Assembly (NCBI RefSeq): GCF_002335805.1
Contig: NZ_NISU01000001.1
Coordinates: forward strand, 2,426,079 to 2,490,078
DNA: 64,000 bases
From: Bacillus sp. FJAT-45350
Lineage (GTDB): Bacteria; Bacillota; Bacilli; Bacillales; NISU01
Direction of reading: 5' to 3'
Numbering within the stretch: the stretch's first letter is position 1; the number at the start of each line of letters is the position of its first letter. This document shows positions 29,189 to 39,410 of this stretch, piece by piece. Position numbers and translations under genes: made by a program. Below the pieces are notes generated by a model. The model made no database searches, was not told the DNA's origin, and worked only from the letters and a program-made list of their open reading frames with translations.

Positions 29189-29445
29189 TTAATTGCTAAT
29201 TGCTAATTGCTAATTGCTAATTGCTAATTGCTAATTGCTAATTGCTAATTGCTAATTGCTAATTGCTAATTGCTAATTGCTAATTTTTTGGCTGTAAACA
29301 GCCAAAAAATTAGCAAGCGCTCGTTCTAGCAAAGCTAGAACATCTTTTCAATTCGCAATTTGCAATTCTGAATTCAATTGACCATTAACCATTAAACAAT
29401 TCATAAAAATTCATAACTCATAACCCATAATTCATAATTAATCAA
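29189..29445. repeat. Heptad-repeat element C with a 13-copy tandem array
   Basis: Exactly 13 perfect copies of TAATTGC run from 29190 to 29280, ending at the dtd ribosome site on one side. A perfect 14-bp hairpin follows (29281-29294 with 29299-29312, loop TAAA), then GCTCGTTCT, a second 8-bp hairpin (29323-29330 with 29334-29341), and a right arm of degenerate heptads (29348-29441: AATTCGC, AATTTGC, ... ATAACTC, ATAACCC, ATAATTC). The right arm touches the relA stop codon. Confidence 0.9.
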
Positions 29446-31628
29446 TGAGTAATCCTTCTTACCGAATATATATCTGAAAGCTGCTTAATCCGCTCTACCA
29501 CTTTATGAAGGTGGTCGATATTATGAATAGAAATTGTCATATGAATTGATGCTACCTTGTTTCTATGGTCTGAACGACCTGATACTGCATTAATATTTGT
29601 TTTTGACTCTGTTACTGCCTGAAGTACTTCATTTAATAAACCTCTTCGGTCAAAGGCAGTTATTTCGATATCCACGTTGTAGCTCTTACTAACTAAATGA
29701 TCCCCTTCCCACTCTACAGGTAGAAGACGGTCTTTTGCTTCATCCGTTTGAAGGTTTGGACAATCGGCACGATGGACAGAAACTCCTCGCCCTTTTGTAA
29801 TATATCCTGCGATCTCGTCACCTGGAACTGGATTACAGCATCGAGATAGGCGAATTAGCAGATTGTCGACACCTTTCACTCTCACACCTGTACTCGTTCT
29901 CTTTTTAGGCGCGATTGCTTGGATTTCTGCAACAGCTTGAGCTAGTGATTTATTTTCTTGTTCTGACTCATTTTGCTTTCTAAACTTTTCAGTTAATCGT
30001 GTAGCAAGCTGTTTTGCACTAATTCCGCTATAACCTACAGCTGCATACATATCTTCTTCACCAGCAAAACTGAATTTGTGTGCAACCTCATCAACATTGT
30101 CTGGTGTAATAATTTCTTTCGGATCGAAGCCTAGTGCCTTTACTTCCTTTTCAACTGCTTCTCTTCCTTTTTCAACGTTTTCTTCTCGACGCTCTTTTTT
30201 AAACCATTGTCTGATTTTATTTTTTGCATGAGAACTTTGCGTAATTTTTAACCAATCTTGACTCGGACCATATGAATGCTTAGATGTTAATACCTCAATG
30301 ATATCACCAGTGTTCAACTGATGATCGAGAGGAACCATCTTTCCATTTACCTTTGCCCCAATACATCTATTCCCAATTTCAGAGTGAATTCGATAAGCGA
30401 AATCTAAAGGTACTGATCCTCTAGGTAACTCAATTACATCTCCTTTTGGAGTAAAAACGAATACCATGTCAGAGAATAAATCAATTTTTAATGATTCCAT
30501 AAACTCTTGAGCATCGTTAGCATCATTTTGCCATTCAATTATTTCTCGGAACCAAGTAAGCTTGTCTTCTAATGACTTCTTATCATTAGCAACTTCTTTT
30601 CCCTCTTTATATGCCCAATGAGCTGCAACCCCGTATTCTGCAATTCTATGCATTTCTTCTGAACGAATTTGCACTTCAAGAGGATCACCATTTGGACCAA
30701 TAACCGTTGTATGAAGGGATTGGTACATATTGGCTTTTGGCATAGCAATATAATCCTTGAAACGACCTGGCATTGGCTTCCAGCAGGTATGGATTACACC
30801 TAAAACTGCATAGCAATCCTTAATGTTCTTCACAATAATTCGAACAGCGAGTAAATCATAGATCTCGTTAAATTGCTTATTTTGTAAAGCCATTTTTCTA
30901 TAAATACTGTATATATGCTTTGGGCGTCCTGAAATATCAGCATTTACAAGGATATCGGATAAGTTATTTTGTATTTTTGAAATAACTTCATGAATGTATT
31001 GCTCTCGTTCTGTTCGCTTGCGTTTCATTAAATTAACAATTCGATAGTATTGTTGAGGATCTAAATAGCGTAGAGCAGTATCCTCAAGCTCCCATTTAAT
31101 TGTTGATATCCCTAGTCGGTGAGCAAGCGGTGCAAAAATTTCTAATGTTTCATTTGAAATTCTACGTTGCTTTTCTGGAGGTAAATGCTTTAACGTTCTC
31201 ATATTGTGGAGGCGATCAGCTAACTTAATTAAAATCACTCGAATATCTTTCGCCATTGCGACAAACATTTTACGATGATTCTCTGCCTGTTGTTCTTCTT
31301 TTGATTTGTATTTAATCTTACCTAGCTTTGTTACACCATCAACTAGCATCGCAACTTCTGCATTAAAGGCATCACTAATCTCCTCTAATGTAATGTCAGT
31401 ATCCTCTACGACATCATGTAGAAAAGCAGCTGCAATAGTATCTGGATCCATCTCAAGCTCGACTAAAATTCCTGCTACTTGAATTGGATGCAATATATAC
31501 GGTTCACCGGATTTGCGATATTGTTCGCTATGAGCCTCTTCTGCAAAATTGTACGCTTTGTCCAAAAAGGCTAAATCCTTGTCAGAAAGATATTTACTTG
31601 CTTTTTCTAACACTTGCTCAACTGTCAT
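29442..31628 (-). CDS. relA: Bifunctional (p)ppGpp synthetase/hydrolase Rel
   Basis: The 728-residue RSH enzyme controls the stringent response. The HD hydrolase domain (HDVVEDTDITLEE near residue 70), the synthetase domain (IYDLLAVRIIVKNIKDCYAVLG and MPKANMYQSLHTTVIGP), the TGS domain (VFTPKGDVIELPRGSVPLDFAYRIH), a zinc-finger/helical region with LSRCCNPVPGD, and a C-terminal ACT domain follow in the usual order. The intact HD box suggests a two-way enzyme. The ribosome site is AAAGGTG. Confidence 0.98.
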   Translation of the reverse strand: MTVEQVLEKASKYLSDKDLAFLDKAYNFAEEAHSEQYRKSGEPYILHPIQVAGILVELEMDPDTIAAAFLHDVVEDTDITLEEISDAFNAEVAMLVDGVTKLGKIKYKSKEEQQAENHRKMFVAMAKDIRVILIKLADRLHNMRTLKHLPPEKQRRISNETLEIFAPLAHRLGISTIKWELEDTALRYLDPQQYYRIVNLMKRKRTEREQYIHEVISKIQNNLSDILVNADISGRPKHIYSIYRKMALQNKQFNEIYDLLAVRIIVKNIKDCYAVLGVIHTCWKPMPGRFKDYIAMPKANMYQSLHTTVIGPNGDPLEVQIRSEEMHRIAEYGVAAHWAYKEGKEVANDKKSLEDKLTWFREIIEWQNDANDAQEFMESLKIDLFSDMVFVFTPKGDVIELPRGSVPLDFAYRIHSEIGNRCIGAKVNGKMVPLDHQLNTGDIIEVLTSKHSYGPSQDWLKITQSSHAKNKIRQWFKKERREENVEKGREAVEKEVKALGFDPKEIITPDNVDEVAHKFSFAGEEDMYAAVGYSGISAKQLATRLTEKFRKQNESEQENKSLAQAVAEIQAIAPKKRTSTGVRVKGVDNLLIRLSRCCNPVPGDEIAGYITKGRGVSVHRADCPNLQTDEAKDRLLPVEWEGDHLVSKSYNVDIEITAFDRRGLLNEVLQAVTESKTNINAVSGRSDHRNKVASIHMTISIHNIDHLHKVVERIKQLSDIYSVRRITH

Positions 31629-31948
31629 GGAATCACCTTTTATACTTTCTAATCAGGTACATACTACCCTTTTATATTAGATTTATCTATATTTTTTTAC
31701 TCATTATAAACATGAGAAGCTTGTACAATATCAACTAACGGAAATACTATGATGTACATAGTTTTACACAAACTCATTAAGATATTTCTTTCTATTATCG
31801 TTAAGTTTGGCATCGATGTAAAGGGAATAGGCAGAAAATGTCGATAAAAACAAGTGAAAGGGCTTTCATAGAATAATTATCATTTATCTTTTCCTTTTAA
31901 AAGGCTCCCAACCAAATTTTGGACCTCTTTCTTTACCTTATAAAAGAA
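31629..31948 (-). other. Gap between apt and relA
   Basis: About 320 bases upstream of relA hold no open frame with a ribosome site. It is AT-rich; a relA promoter is expected here, but I could not pick a single convincing one. Confidence 0.4.
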
Positions 31949-31987
31949 GGACACTGAAAAAAGATACGATATCCTTTTTCAGTGCCC
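31949..31987 (-). terminator. Terminator of recJ-apt
   Basis: CACTGAAAAA and TTTTTTCAGTG form a stem around GATATCGTATC; a T-rich tract follows on the minus strand. It ends 22 bases after the apt stop. Confidence 0.75.
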
Positions 31988-32008
31988 TCTATCAACTACT
32001 CGTACACT

Positions 32009-32521
32009 TTAGTATTTCATTAATGAAAAAATGTCATGGCCTTTCAGACGTTCACGACCATCTAAATACGTTAACTCGATTAAAAAGGCAATACCGACTA
32101 CCTCTCCACCTAATTCTTCAACCATCTTTATCGTTGCTTCAATTGTTCCACCCGTTGCAAGTAAATCATCAGCAATAACAACACGCTGGCCTTTTTGAAT
32201 TGCATCACGATGCATTGTTAAGCTGTCTTTTCCGTATTCTAAGCCGTAATCAACACTTAATACTTCACGAGGTAACTTTCCTGCTTTACGAACAGGAATA
32301 AAGCCCTTTTCTAATGAATAAGCAATTGGACAACCAATTACGAATCCACGCGCTTCAGGTCCAACGATTAAATCAGCATTTTTGCTTTTCGCATATTGTG
32401 CCATTTCGTCAATAGCAGCCTTATATACCTTACCATCTTGCATAAGTGTTGAGATATCCTTAAAGAGAATTCCTTCTTTTGGATAGTCCTCAACAATTGT
32501 AATATGATTTTTAAAATCCAT
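32009..32521 (-). CDS. apt: Adenine phosphoribosyltransferase
   Basis: The enzyme salvages adenine to AMP. The PRPP-binding motif [12 protein letters not shown] and the N-terminal [11 protein letters not shown] loop are clear. The length of 170 residues is typical. Its ribosome site (AAGGAG) lies inside the last codons of recJ, four bases from the recJ stop, so the two genes are coupled. The recJ-apt-relA order is conserved in Bacillus. Confidence 0.98.
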   Translation of the reverse strand: MDFKNHITIVEDYPKEGILFKDISTLMQDGKVYKAAIDEMAQYAKSKNADLIVGPEARGFVIGCPIAYSLEKGFIPVRKAGKLPREVLSVDYGLEYGKDSLTMHRDAIQKGQRVVIADDLLATGGTIEATIKMVEELGGEVVGIAFLIELTYLDGRERLKGHDIFSLMKY

Positions 32522-32525
32522 TAGT

Positions 32526-34877
32526 TCACGTCTCCTTGATTTTTTCCTTTGTTAACACTCGCTCAAACCATTGCTGAAGTTGCTGGTAGGATGAGTATAC
32601 AAATTCATTTTCTAAGTTAGATTGCTCTGATTTTCTACGATATGTTTTTGAGTCAACTAAATCTTTTTTCTCAGGCTTTTCATTTAGAGTGATTAATCCA
32701 TTCTCTATTCTAACAAAATCTAATTCAAAAAACACCTTCGTCATAAAATCGACCGTATTTTTGGACCATCCTTTATGTTTTGCCAATTGATGTCCAAATT
32801 GGTCTATATTAAAGCTCCCTTTCTTCTTTAAGAACCCATAATACCATTTAAAATTCTCCCTTGTAGGCGCTGTTGAAAAGAAATGTGATTCATTTTGATA
32901 AAAAACAGTATATATACGCTCAGGCTTTCTATCATACTCTAGTAAAGACTCTAAACCGCTTGCAGCATCTGGGAGATCTAATAATACCAAATAACGGTCT
33001 TCTATGTCTAAATTAGGATATCCTTCATCACCATTAATAATAAGAATCTCATCTTTATATACTTGAAGCATTAGCTGGTCAATCGATTCTTCATGAAAAG
33101 CAATAATAACTCTCTTTTCTTTTGGAAGTAGCTCAAGTCGCTCATGTATCCTTTGAACATTTCTCCAATCAAATAGCTGCCACTCATCGACACCCACATC
33201 TTCAATCATTAGCTGTGGCTTACAATGTCCATTCCATTCATTGATTGATAGTTTACCAATTGCTGACACTTTAGCAATTGAAGTCACTTCTTCAAACAAA
33301 TATCCTAAGTGAAATCCAATTCCATCTAATAATGAACCATCCTGTTCAAATGCCACCTTTAAATGATTTTCATCGCTACCGATTCTTCTTATTTGATTTA
33401 GTCCAACCTTTTCAATTAGAACCTTAGGTGTTGGGTTACTTACTCCAAACGGTGCTAGCTTGCCCATTTGTTCAATAACATCAATTGATACCTCTTCGAT
33501 TGGTGTCACTAAATCGACCTTTTGAATCGGAATAAAGTCTTCTTCTGTTAACTTCTCATCTGCTTGGCGATTTAATCTTATACGTAGCTCTTCGATATGT
33601 TCGAGCTTCATCGTAAGGCCTGCAGCCATTGGATGTCCTCCAAAATGAGGCAGAATATCCCTACTTTCCGAAAGGTTCTCAAACATATCAAAGCCTTCAA
33701 TACTTCTAGCAGAGCCTTTAGCTAATCCTTTTTCACTGTCAATGCTCATAACGATTGTTGGTCGATAATATCTCTCAACAAGCCTTGAAGCAACAATTCC
33801 GATAACACCAGCATTCCATCCTTCTTTTGCAATTATTAACACATTGTTCTTGTCAGGTGGATAATACTCTTCTACTTCTTGGATTGCTTCTTCAGCCATT
33901 TTATTTACTAGACCTTGACGGCTCTTATTTAAGTCGTCAATAAGAGCCGCTATTTCTTCTGCTTCCTCTATACTCTCTGTTGTCAGTAACTCTACAGCTG
34001 GATCAGCAGAATCTAAACGACCCGCTGCATTAATACGTGGTCCGATTGCAAAGCCCACATGCTCTTCATTCAGTTGACCATCAATTCCGCAAATCTTTTT
34101 CAAAGCACGTATACCTGGCTTAGTTGAAAGATGCAAAGCTTGTACCCCTTTTTTTGCAAATAAGCGATTTTCATCAACTAATGGAACAAGGTCAGCAATT
34201 GTACCGATTGCCACAATGTCTAGTAATTCTTCAGGTGGCTTCCCTAATAAAGCATGAGCTAATTTAAAAGCCACTCCAACACCAGCTAGTCCTTTGAATG
34301 GGTATGGACAATTAGGCTTTTTCGGATTCACAATCGCATACGCATCTGGCAGAACGGGAGGTGCCTCATGGTGATCAGTTACGATAAAATCTAGCCCAAT
34401 TTCTTTTGCCACTGACGCTTCGTGCACAGCAGAAATACCCGTATCAACAGTGACAACAAGATTGAAGCCTTCTTCCTTTGCCCACCTTAATGCTGGTTCG
34501 TTCGGTCCATACCCCTCCGTAAATCGATTAGGAATATAATATTGAAAATCAGCTCCAAGTTGTTTCATTGTATAAATTAAAACAGACGTGCTACTAACTC
34601 CATCTGCATCGTAATCACCAAAAATTAAAATTTTCTCTTGAGTAGCAATACTTTGTTCTATACGTTCTACAGCTTCCTTCATTCCATCAAGTAAAAATGG
34701 ATCATGATAGCCTGTTTTTTCAATTTCTAAAAATGTTCTCGCTTCTTCTATTGAATTAATACCACGATTTAGTAACAACTTAGCTACAAGTGGCGACAAT
34801 TGTAATCCTTCTGTTAATTCAACAACCTTTTCTTCATTCGATTGCTGAACTCTCCATCTAGCTTTTGGTTTTAGCAT
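32526..34877 (-). CDS. recJ: Single-strand exonuclease RecJ
   Basis: RecJ degrades single-stranded DNA 5'-3' in recombination and mismatch repair. Motifs of the DHH phosphoesterase family are present: [19 protein letters not shown], and in the DHHA1 domain [12 protein letters not shown]. An OB domain and a Firmicute-specific C-terminal extension bring it to 783 residues. The start is ATG 34877 with AGGGGTG; the upstream in-frame start at 34898 overlaps the ribosome site. Confidence 0.96.
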   Translation of the reverse strand: MLKPKARWRVQQSNEEKVVELTEGLQLSPLVAKLLLNRGINSIEEARTFLEIEKTGYHDPFLLDGMKEAVERIEQSIATQEKILIFGDYDADGVSSTSVLIYTMKQLGADFQYYIPNRFTEGYGPNEPALRWAKEEGFNLVVTVDTGISAVHEASVAKEIGLDFIVTDHHEAPPVLPDAYAIVNPKKPNCPYPFKGLAGVGVAFKLAHALLGKPPEELLDIVAIGTIADLVPLVDENRLFAKKGVQALHLSTKPGIRALKKICGIDGQLNEEHVGFAIGPRINAAGRLDSADPAVELLTTESIEEAEEIAALIDDLNKSRQGLVNKMAEEAIQEVEEYYPPDKNNVLIIAKEGWNAGVIGIVASRLVERYYRPTIVMSIDSEKGLAKGSARSIEGFDMFENLSESRDILPHFGGHPMAAGLTMKLEHIEELRIRLNRQADEKLTEEDFIPIQKVDLVTPIEEVSIDVIEQMGKLAPFGVSNPTPKVLIEKVGLNQIRRIGSDENHLKVAFEQDGSLLDGIGFHLGYLFEEVTSIAKVSAIGKLSINEWNGHCKPQLMIEDVGVDEWQLFDWRNVQRIHERLELLPKEKRVIIAFHEESIDQLMLQVYKDEILIINGDEGYPNLDIEDRYLVLLDLPDAASGLESLLEYDRKPERIYTVFYQNESHFFSTAPTRENFKWYYGFLKKKGSFNIDQFGHQLAKHKGWSKNTVDFMTKVFFELDFVRIENGLITLNEKPEKKDLVDSKTYRRKSEQSNLENEFVYSSYQQLQQWFERVLTKEKIKET

Positions 34878-34954
34878 AATAAAAACACCCCTGACCAATC
34901 TATTATACTAAAGGCCAACGGGGTGAGCAAAGGTCGATTTTTACCTTTTTTTCT

Positions 34955-35308
34955 TTATTCTTTTGGTTTTGTTTCTTCTTTGTTATTTGTATCTATCGGT
35001 GCTTTTGTTTGACTAGCTAAAGACTTATCAGTTTTATTGTTATCATCTAAGTTAGAATGAGCCTTTTTATCTGCTGACCCCTTCTTCAAACGCTTAATCT
35101 CCTGTTGAAGCTGGTAGACCTTCACCATTCCTACAGCACCAACAATTATTCCACCCATTAATACTGAACCTAAAATAACTAAAATTAATGGCCAGTCAGA
35201 AACGCCAAACATATAGTTGACACGAACAGGCTCAACATTAATAACGGCAAAAATAGCGATAACTAAAGCTACTACTATTCCAAGAATCAATCCCCATTGT
35301 CCTCTCAT
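34955..35308 (-). CDS. yrvD: LapA-domain membrane protein (YrvD)
   Basis: The 117-residue protein has two membrane segments (residues 5-25 and 40-62), the short LapA/DUF1049 signature NVEPVRVNYMFG, a coiled coil (VYQLQQEIKRLKKG), and a hydrophilic Lys/Thr-rich tail. In Gram-negatives LapA/YciS works with LapB in lipopolysaccharide control; the Bacillus role is not known. It lies upstream of recJ, as yrvD does. Confidence 0.85.
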   Translation of the reverse strand: MRGQWGLILGIVVALVIAIFAVINVEPVRVNYMFGVSDWPLILVILGSVLMGGIIVGAVGMVKVYQLQQEIKRLKKGSADKKAHSNLDDNNKTDKSLASQTKAPIDTNNKEETKPKE

Positions 35309-35341
35309 CGCCAGTTCCTCCTCTTATCCCATCTAAATTTT

Positions 35342-36256
35342 TTATTCCCTTTTTTTCTCTAAGTAAGGATTAATATGTACACGAACATCCTGTACTAAAT
35401 TTTCTTCCAATAGCTTTTCCTTTACACGTTTTCCTATTGAATGACCTTCTTGTACAGTTATCATTGGATCGACAGCTACTTTTATATCGATAATAACATA
35501 ATGCCCATGCTCACGTGCTAAAAACTCATCGACATTGTATACACCTTCAACTGAAGCTGCTACTTTCTTCATCTCAATTGTGTCCTCTTCATGCATCACA
35601 TGGTCAAGAGTATTATGGATAGAATCTTTTCCAAGCTTATAAGCCATTTTCATAATTAAGACTGCAACAAAAAGTCCAGCAACAGGATCTGCATAGACAA
35701 GCCATGGTATTCCGATACTACCACCAATTACTGCTCCACCAATACCTAAAAGAGCTGCAAAAGAAGAAAAAACATCAGATCGATGATGCCAAGCATCTGT
35801 CATTAACGCATCACTTTTATACCTTTTACCCAAATTGTACTTATAACGAAACATTAATTCTTTCACAATCATCGAAAAAATTACTGCATAAATAGCAATA
35901 ACCTTTGGAACTAAAATAGGTTCAAAAAAAGATTTAAAGGCGTTGAGAGCAATCTCAAAACCAACAACAAATAAAATGACTGCTACAATAATTGCCGTTA
36001 CATTCTCTGCCTTTCCGTGACCATAAGGGTGATCCTCATCTGGTGGCATTTTTGCTGCCCGTACACCGATTAACACGGCAACTGATCCTACAACATCAGA
36101 AGCAGAGTGAACCGCATCAGCTATAAGAGCTCTACTATTAGACATAAAGCCTATGACACCTTTGATAATAGCTAAAATAATATTACCTATAATTCCAACC
36201 CATGCACCAAAACGAACTTTACGATAGCGTATTTCTTTTTCGTCTAATTCAACCAA
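35342..36256 (-). CDS. Cation diffusion facilitator, probable zinc exporter
   Basis: The 304-residue protein has six membrane segments and a C-terminal metallochaperone-like domain (VEGVYNVDEFLAREHGHYVIIDIKV). The metal site reads HSASD in TM2 and HHRSD in TM5, i.e. His-Asp/His-Asp, the arrangement of zinc-selective CDF proteins rather than the DxxxD of FieF-type iron/manganese members. Metal specificity is inferred from that. It is close to YeaB/YdfM-type Bacillus CDFs. It sits just upstream of yrvD. Confidence 0.88.
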   Translation of the reverse strand: MVELDEKEIRYRKVRFGAWVGIIGNIILAIIKGVIGFMSNSRALIADAVHSASDVVGSVAVLIGVRAAKMPPDEDHPYGHGKAENVTAIIVAVILFVVGFEIALNAFKSFFEPILVPKVIAIYAVIFSMIVKELMFRYKYNLGKRYKSDALMTDAWHHRSDVFSSFAALLGIGGAVIGGSIGIPWLVYADPVAGLFVAVLIMKMAYKLGKDSIHNTLDHVMHEEDTIEMKKVAASVEGVYNVDEFLAREHGHYVIIDIKVAVDPMITVQEGHSIGKRVKEKLLEENLVQDVRVHINPYLEKKRE

Positions 36257-36401
36257 TAGTCCTCAGCCCCATTTCATTAAATTTGAAATGTTAACCACTA
36301 ACACCTTTACTACTTTATATTACCCGAGCCATATTGGAATATTCTCGTTATTATATGTATTGGTCTTAAGAACAAAACCGCAAAAGCGGTATTTGTTTGA
36401 T

Positions 36402-36455
36402 GCAATGTGCGGAGCCATTACTGTGTGTTAAGCGTGTAGTGTGCGCAGCTATTGC
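36402..36455. repeat. Short inverted-repeat element, copy 3
   Basis: GCAATGTGCGGAGCCATTAC, followed by TGTGTGTTAAGCGT and GTAGTGTGCGCAGCTATTGC, forms an imperfect inverted repeat. The first half equals the reverse complement of the left half of the copies at 42131 and 50253, with a few changes. It lies between the secF terminator and the CDF gene. Confidence 0.6.
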
Positions 36456-36503
36456 TCTTCTTTGGTTATCCACATAAATGTATTTTATAGTTTCTAAACC
36501 ACA

Positions 36504-36545
36504 AAAGAAAAACAGCTCCTCTAATCTATTCTAGAGGAGCTGTTT
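36504..36545 (-). terminator. Terminator of secD-secF
   Basis: A perfect 16-bp stem (AACAGCTCCTCTA with TAGAGGAGCTGTT as core) and a loop of eight bases end with TTTTTC on the minus strand. Confidence 0.92.
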
Positions 36546-36549
36546 CATA

Positions 36550-37488
36550 TTATGCCTCTCCCTCAGCTTGAGGTTGAGCATTAAATTTCTTTTTTTCAAG
36601 CTGTTTCGATTTCCACACAAGCCAAAGCTGAGAAGCTAAGAACAAGGAAGAATACGTACCAGCTATTAAACCAAGTAGCAATGCAAAGGCAAATGGACGA
36701 ATAGCTTCTCCACCGAATACCATAATTGCTGCCGCAGCAAACACTACTGTAAGAACCGTATTAATTGAGCGAGCTAAAGTTTGTACTAAACTTCTATTTA
36801 CAATTTCTGCCAAATCATTAAAATCCTTAACCCTCTTAGACAATTTTACATTTTCCCTAATTCGGTCAAAGGTTACAATCGTGTCATTTATCGAATAACC
36901 GACTATCGTTAGGACCGCTGCAATAAATGGAACATTAACCTCCATTTGAACAATACTAAAGACCGTAATGATAAAGAACGCATCGTGAAGTAATGCAACA
37001 ATTGCCGCAACACCATATAAAAATTCAAAACGAATCGTTACATAAATGATAATCCCCACTGAAGCAATCGCAACTGAAATTAATGCGTTACGCGCAAGCT
37101 CTGTCCCGACTGTAGGTGATACAGTACTTATATTTGGTTCAGCACCATATTTTTCAACGAAATAACTTTGTATCTCAGAGATTTGGTCAGGACTTAACAC
37201 ACCGATAAAGCGAGCATAACCTAATTGACTTTGGTCTCCTGCTAATGTTATGTCATCAGGTGTATACCCCTCACCAATTGCTGAAAAATCTTCTATGACC
37301 TGTTCTGTCGTTAATGGCTCAGGTGACATAACTTCCACCCTAGAACCACTTTCAAAGTCAATTCCTAGATTCAAACCGACTGTAGATAACAAAATAATAC
37401 CTAAAAGAGTGAAAATAGCAGAGAACATGAAAAACTTTTTACGATGCTTAACAAAGTCTATGTTCTTATTTTTAAAATTAAAGCTCAT
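36550..37488 (-). CDS. secF: Protein-export membrane protein SecF
   Basis: SecF works with SecD to pull exported proteins through SecYEG using the proton or sodium gradient. It has six membrane segments, the periplasmic-side GIDFESGSRVEV motif after TM1, and the conserved GYSINDTIVTFDRIRENV. It is a separate 312-residue gene, although B. subtilis has a fused SecDF. Its ATG (37488) overlaps the secD stop by 11 bases and has its own GGAG inside secD. Confidence 0.97.
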   Translation of the reverse strand: MSFNFKNKNIDFVKHRKKFFMFSAIFTLLGIILLSTVGLNLGIDFESGSRVEVMSPEPLTTEQVIEDFSAIGEGYTPDDITLAGDQSQLGYARFIGVLSPDQISEIQSYFVEKYGAEPNISTVSPTVGTELARNALISVAIASVGIIIYVTIRFEFLYGVAAIVALLHDAFFIITVFSIVQMEVNVPFIAAVLTIVGYSINDTIVTFDRIRENVKLSKRVKDFNDLAEIVNRSLVQTLARSINTVLTVVFAAAAIMVFGGEAIRPFAFALLLGLIAGTYSSLFLASQLWLVWKSKQLEKKKFNAQPQAEGEA

Positions 37489-38776
37489 CTATTTCACTCT
37501 CCTTTACACCAAATACACGAGGCTTCTTATTAAAGATACGACTGTTCACCCATAAGCCTAATAGTAACCTTGAGCCATAAACCGCCGTTAAGAAGCTTGT
37601 TAAAATACTGACAATAAGCATTACCGCAAACCCTTGTACTGAGCTCGTCCCATAATAGAATAGTACACTTGCAGCAAGTATCGTTGTAATATTCGCATCT
37701 AAAATCGTTGAAAGGGAACGACGACTACCCGCTTTAAATGCTGACATAATTGATTTACCTGAACGGATTTCTTCTTTCACACGCTCATAAGTAATAATAT
37801 TCGCATCCACTGCCATACCAACCCCTAAAATAAGGGCAGCAATACCCGGTAGTGTTAATACTGCATTCATCCAATTAAATACGACTAATACAATATAAAT
37901 GTACGCTGATAGGGTGATAACTGCAATGACACCCATGAATCGGTAGTAAAATAGCATGTAAAGGAAAATTAAAGCTACTCCAATAAAACCAGCGTATACA
38001 GTTTTCTCCATAGCCTGCTCACCTAAAGCAGCCCCTACAGAGTTCGAATACATTTCTTCAAGCTGTACAGGTAGTGCACCAGCATTTAATACTTCAGCTA
38101 GGAACCTAGTTTCCTCTACAGTAAAGTTTCCTTCAATAACAACATTACGTGTATTTAGCGTTTCTCTTACACGTGGTGCTGATAGAAACTTAGGATTTTC
38201 CTTCATCATTTCTTCTCTAAAGGAATCTCCCTCTTCATAGTCAAGCCAGATAACAAGAAGGTTGTCACCTTCTCCACGTTGAGAGATATCCCTCGTAACA
38301 TCTGCAAATTGACGCGCATCCTTTAACGTTAAAGCAACAAGTGGATTATTGTACTCATCAAATGAAGAACGTTGTCCACCTTCTTGTAAATCCGCACCAT
38401 CTAACATTAAGTTATCATCAACATCACGGAACGATAAATTAGCTTCTGTAGCTAACAGGTCACGAGCCGTTTGTTGGTCTTCAACACCAGCTAACTGTAC
38501 TCTAATTCGGTCTGTTCCCTCGATTGATATGTAAGGCTCCGATACACCTAATACGTTTACACGCTGGTTTAATGCACTTACTGTTGCATTTAAGACTTCA
38601 TTATCAATAACGTCTCCTTCTTCAGCGGGTTTTACTTCATACAGTATCTCAAACCCACCCTGAAGGTCTAATCCTAGCTTTATTTCCTTTGCTACACCCA
38701 TAGCAGTTTGTCCAATTAACGCTGCTAATAGAATGACGATTAGGAAAAAAGCAAATAAACGACCTTTTTTCACCAT
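37478..38776 (-). CDS. secD: Protein-export membrane protein SecD
   Basis: The 432-residue protein shows TM1, LGLDLQGGFEILYEV (D1 motif), a large outer domain, and five membrane segments with GVGMAVDANIITYERVKEEIRSG. It forms the SecDF motor with the next gene. RBS is AGGAGG. The C-terminus (KKPRVFGVKESEIDEL) ends within the secF start region. It is slightly shorter than many SecD proteins but complete. Confidence 0.97.
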   Translation of the reverse strand: MVKKGRLFAFFLIVILLAALIGQTAMGVAKEIKLGLDLQGGFEILYEVKPAEEGDVIDNEVLNATVSALNQRVNVLGVSEPYISIEGTDRIRVQLAGVEDQQTARDLLATEANLSFRDVDDNLMLDGADLQEGGQRSSFDEYNNPLVALTLKDARQFADVTRDISQRGEGDNLLVIWLDYEEGDSFREEMMKENPKFLSAPRVRETLNTRNVVIEGNFTVEETRFLAEVLNAGALPVQLEEMYSNSVGAALGEQAMEKTVYAGFIGVALIFLYMLFYYRFMGVIAVITLSAYIYIVLVVFNWMNAVLTLPGIAALILGVGMAVDANIITYERVKEEIRSGKSIMSAFKAGSRRSLSTILDANITTILAASVLFYYGTSSVQGFAVMLIVSILTSFLTAVYGSRLLLGLWVNSRIFNKKPRVFGVKESEIDEL

Positions 38777-38880
38777 GACTTTCTTATTCCTCCTTAACCG
38801 TGCCTATGCTTGTCCACAATATTTCAATTATAGCGATTAATGTTTTTTCCTGTCAATTTACATTTGAACTTTCGGAAGAT

Positions 38881-39183
38881 TCATTTAATATCGTTTGCCA
38901 ATTCTTCTAAGGAATTTTCCTCATTCGAGAACCAATCACCCGCCGTATAAGCAGCAATAGTTAGCCAGTTCATATAATCACTTACTCGTAATGTCAAGAT
39001 AACACTTACAAATTCATGAATATGAATAAATTCCTTCTTCTTTCGCAATTTATAGAGAACGCAATCCCACACCTGATTACAGTCTGTTTTATCGTAGCCT
39101 AGCATTTGAAATTCATCTACTTTACTAGCTAAAGCAGGATATACATCTTCACGCCATACTTCAAATTGCTGCTTCCCCGTCAT
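38881..39183 (-). CDS. comN: ComN-type post-transcriptional regulator
   Basis: The 100-residue protein (FEVWREDVYPALASKVDEFQMLGYDKTDCNQVWDCVLYKL) matches the ComN/YrzD family. In B. subtilis ComN acts after transcription on comE mRNA and binds DivIVA at cell poles. The family call rests on recognised motif and on the gene position between secDF and spoVB. No membrane segment. Confidence 0.88.
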   Translation of the reverse strand: MTGKQQFEVWREDVYPALASKVDEFQMLGYDKTDCNQVWDCVLYKLRKKKEFIHIHEFVSVILTLRVSDYMNWLTIAAYTAGDWFSNEENSLEELANDIK

Positions 39184-39366
39184 TAAATATCTCTCCTCTC
39201 AATCACTCTATTATAAACTTCAAAGGCGGAAACTTCCACAGGTGACTTTTGTATGAATGTAAACTCCACGGAATCTTCATAAAAACGGCTTCTTCAATCC
39301 ACATATAAGTAAAAAAATACCTCAATGATGGTAGCTGTGTGGAAAACAATCCCATGATAGCATCAA

Positions 39367-39410
39367 AAAAAGCAGGGAAAAAGAGAAATGACTCTTTTCC
39401 CCTGCTTTTT
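39367..39410 (-). terminator. Terminator of popT
   Basis: AAAAAGCAGGG and CCCTGCTTTTT with an inner AAAAGAG/CTCTTTT stem directly follow the popT stop; a T-run ends it. Confidence 0.9.

Noticed and set aside
29190-29280. CRISPR array
   Set aside because: The 13 units are 7 bases long and identical with no spacers, so this is a tandem repeat and not a CRISPR.
36410-36480. tRNA-like fold upstream of the CDF gene
   Set aside because: No CCA end, T-loop or D-loop consensus could be found; the pairing is explained by the inverted-repeat element.
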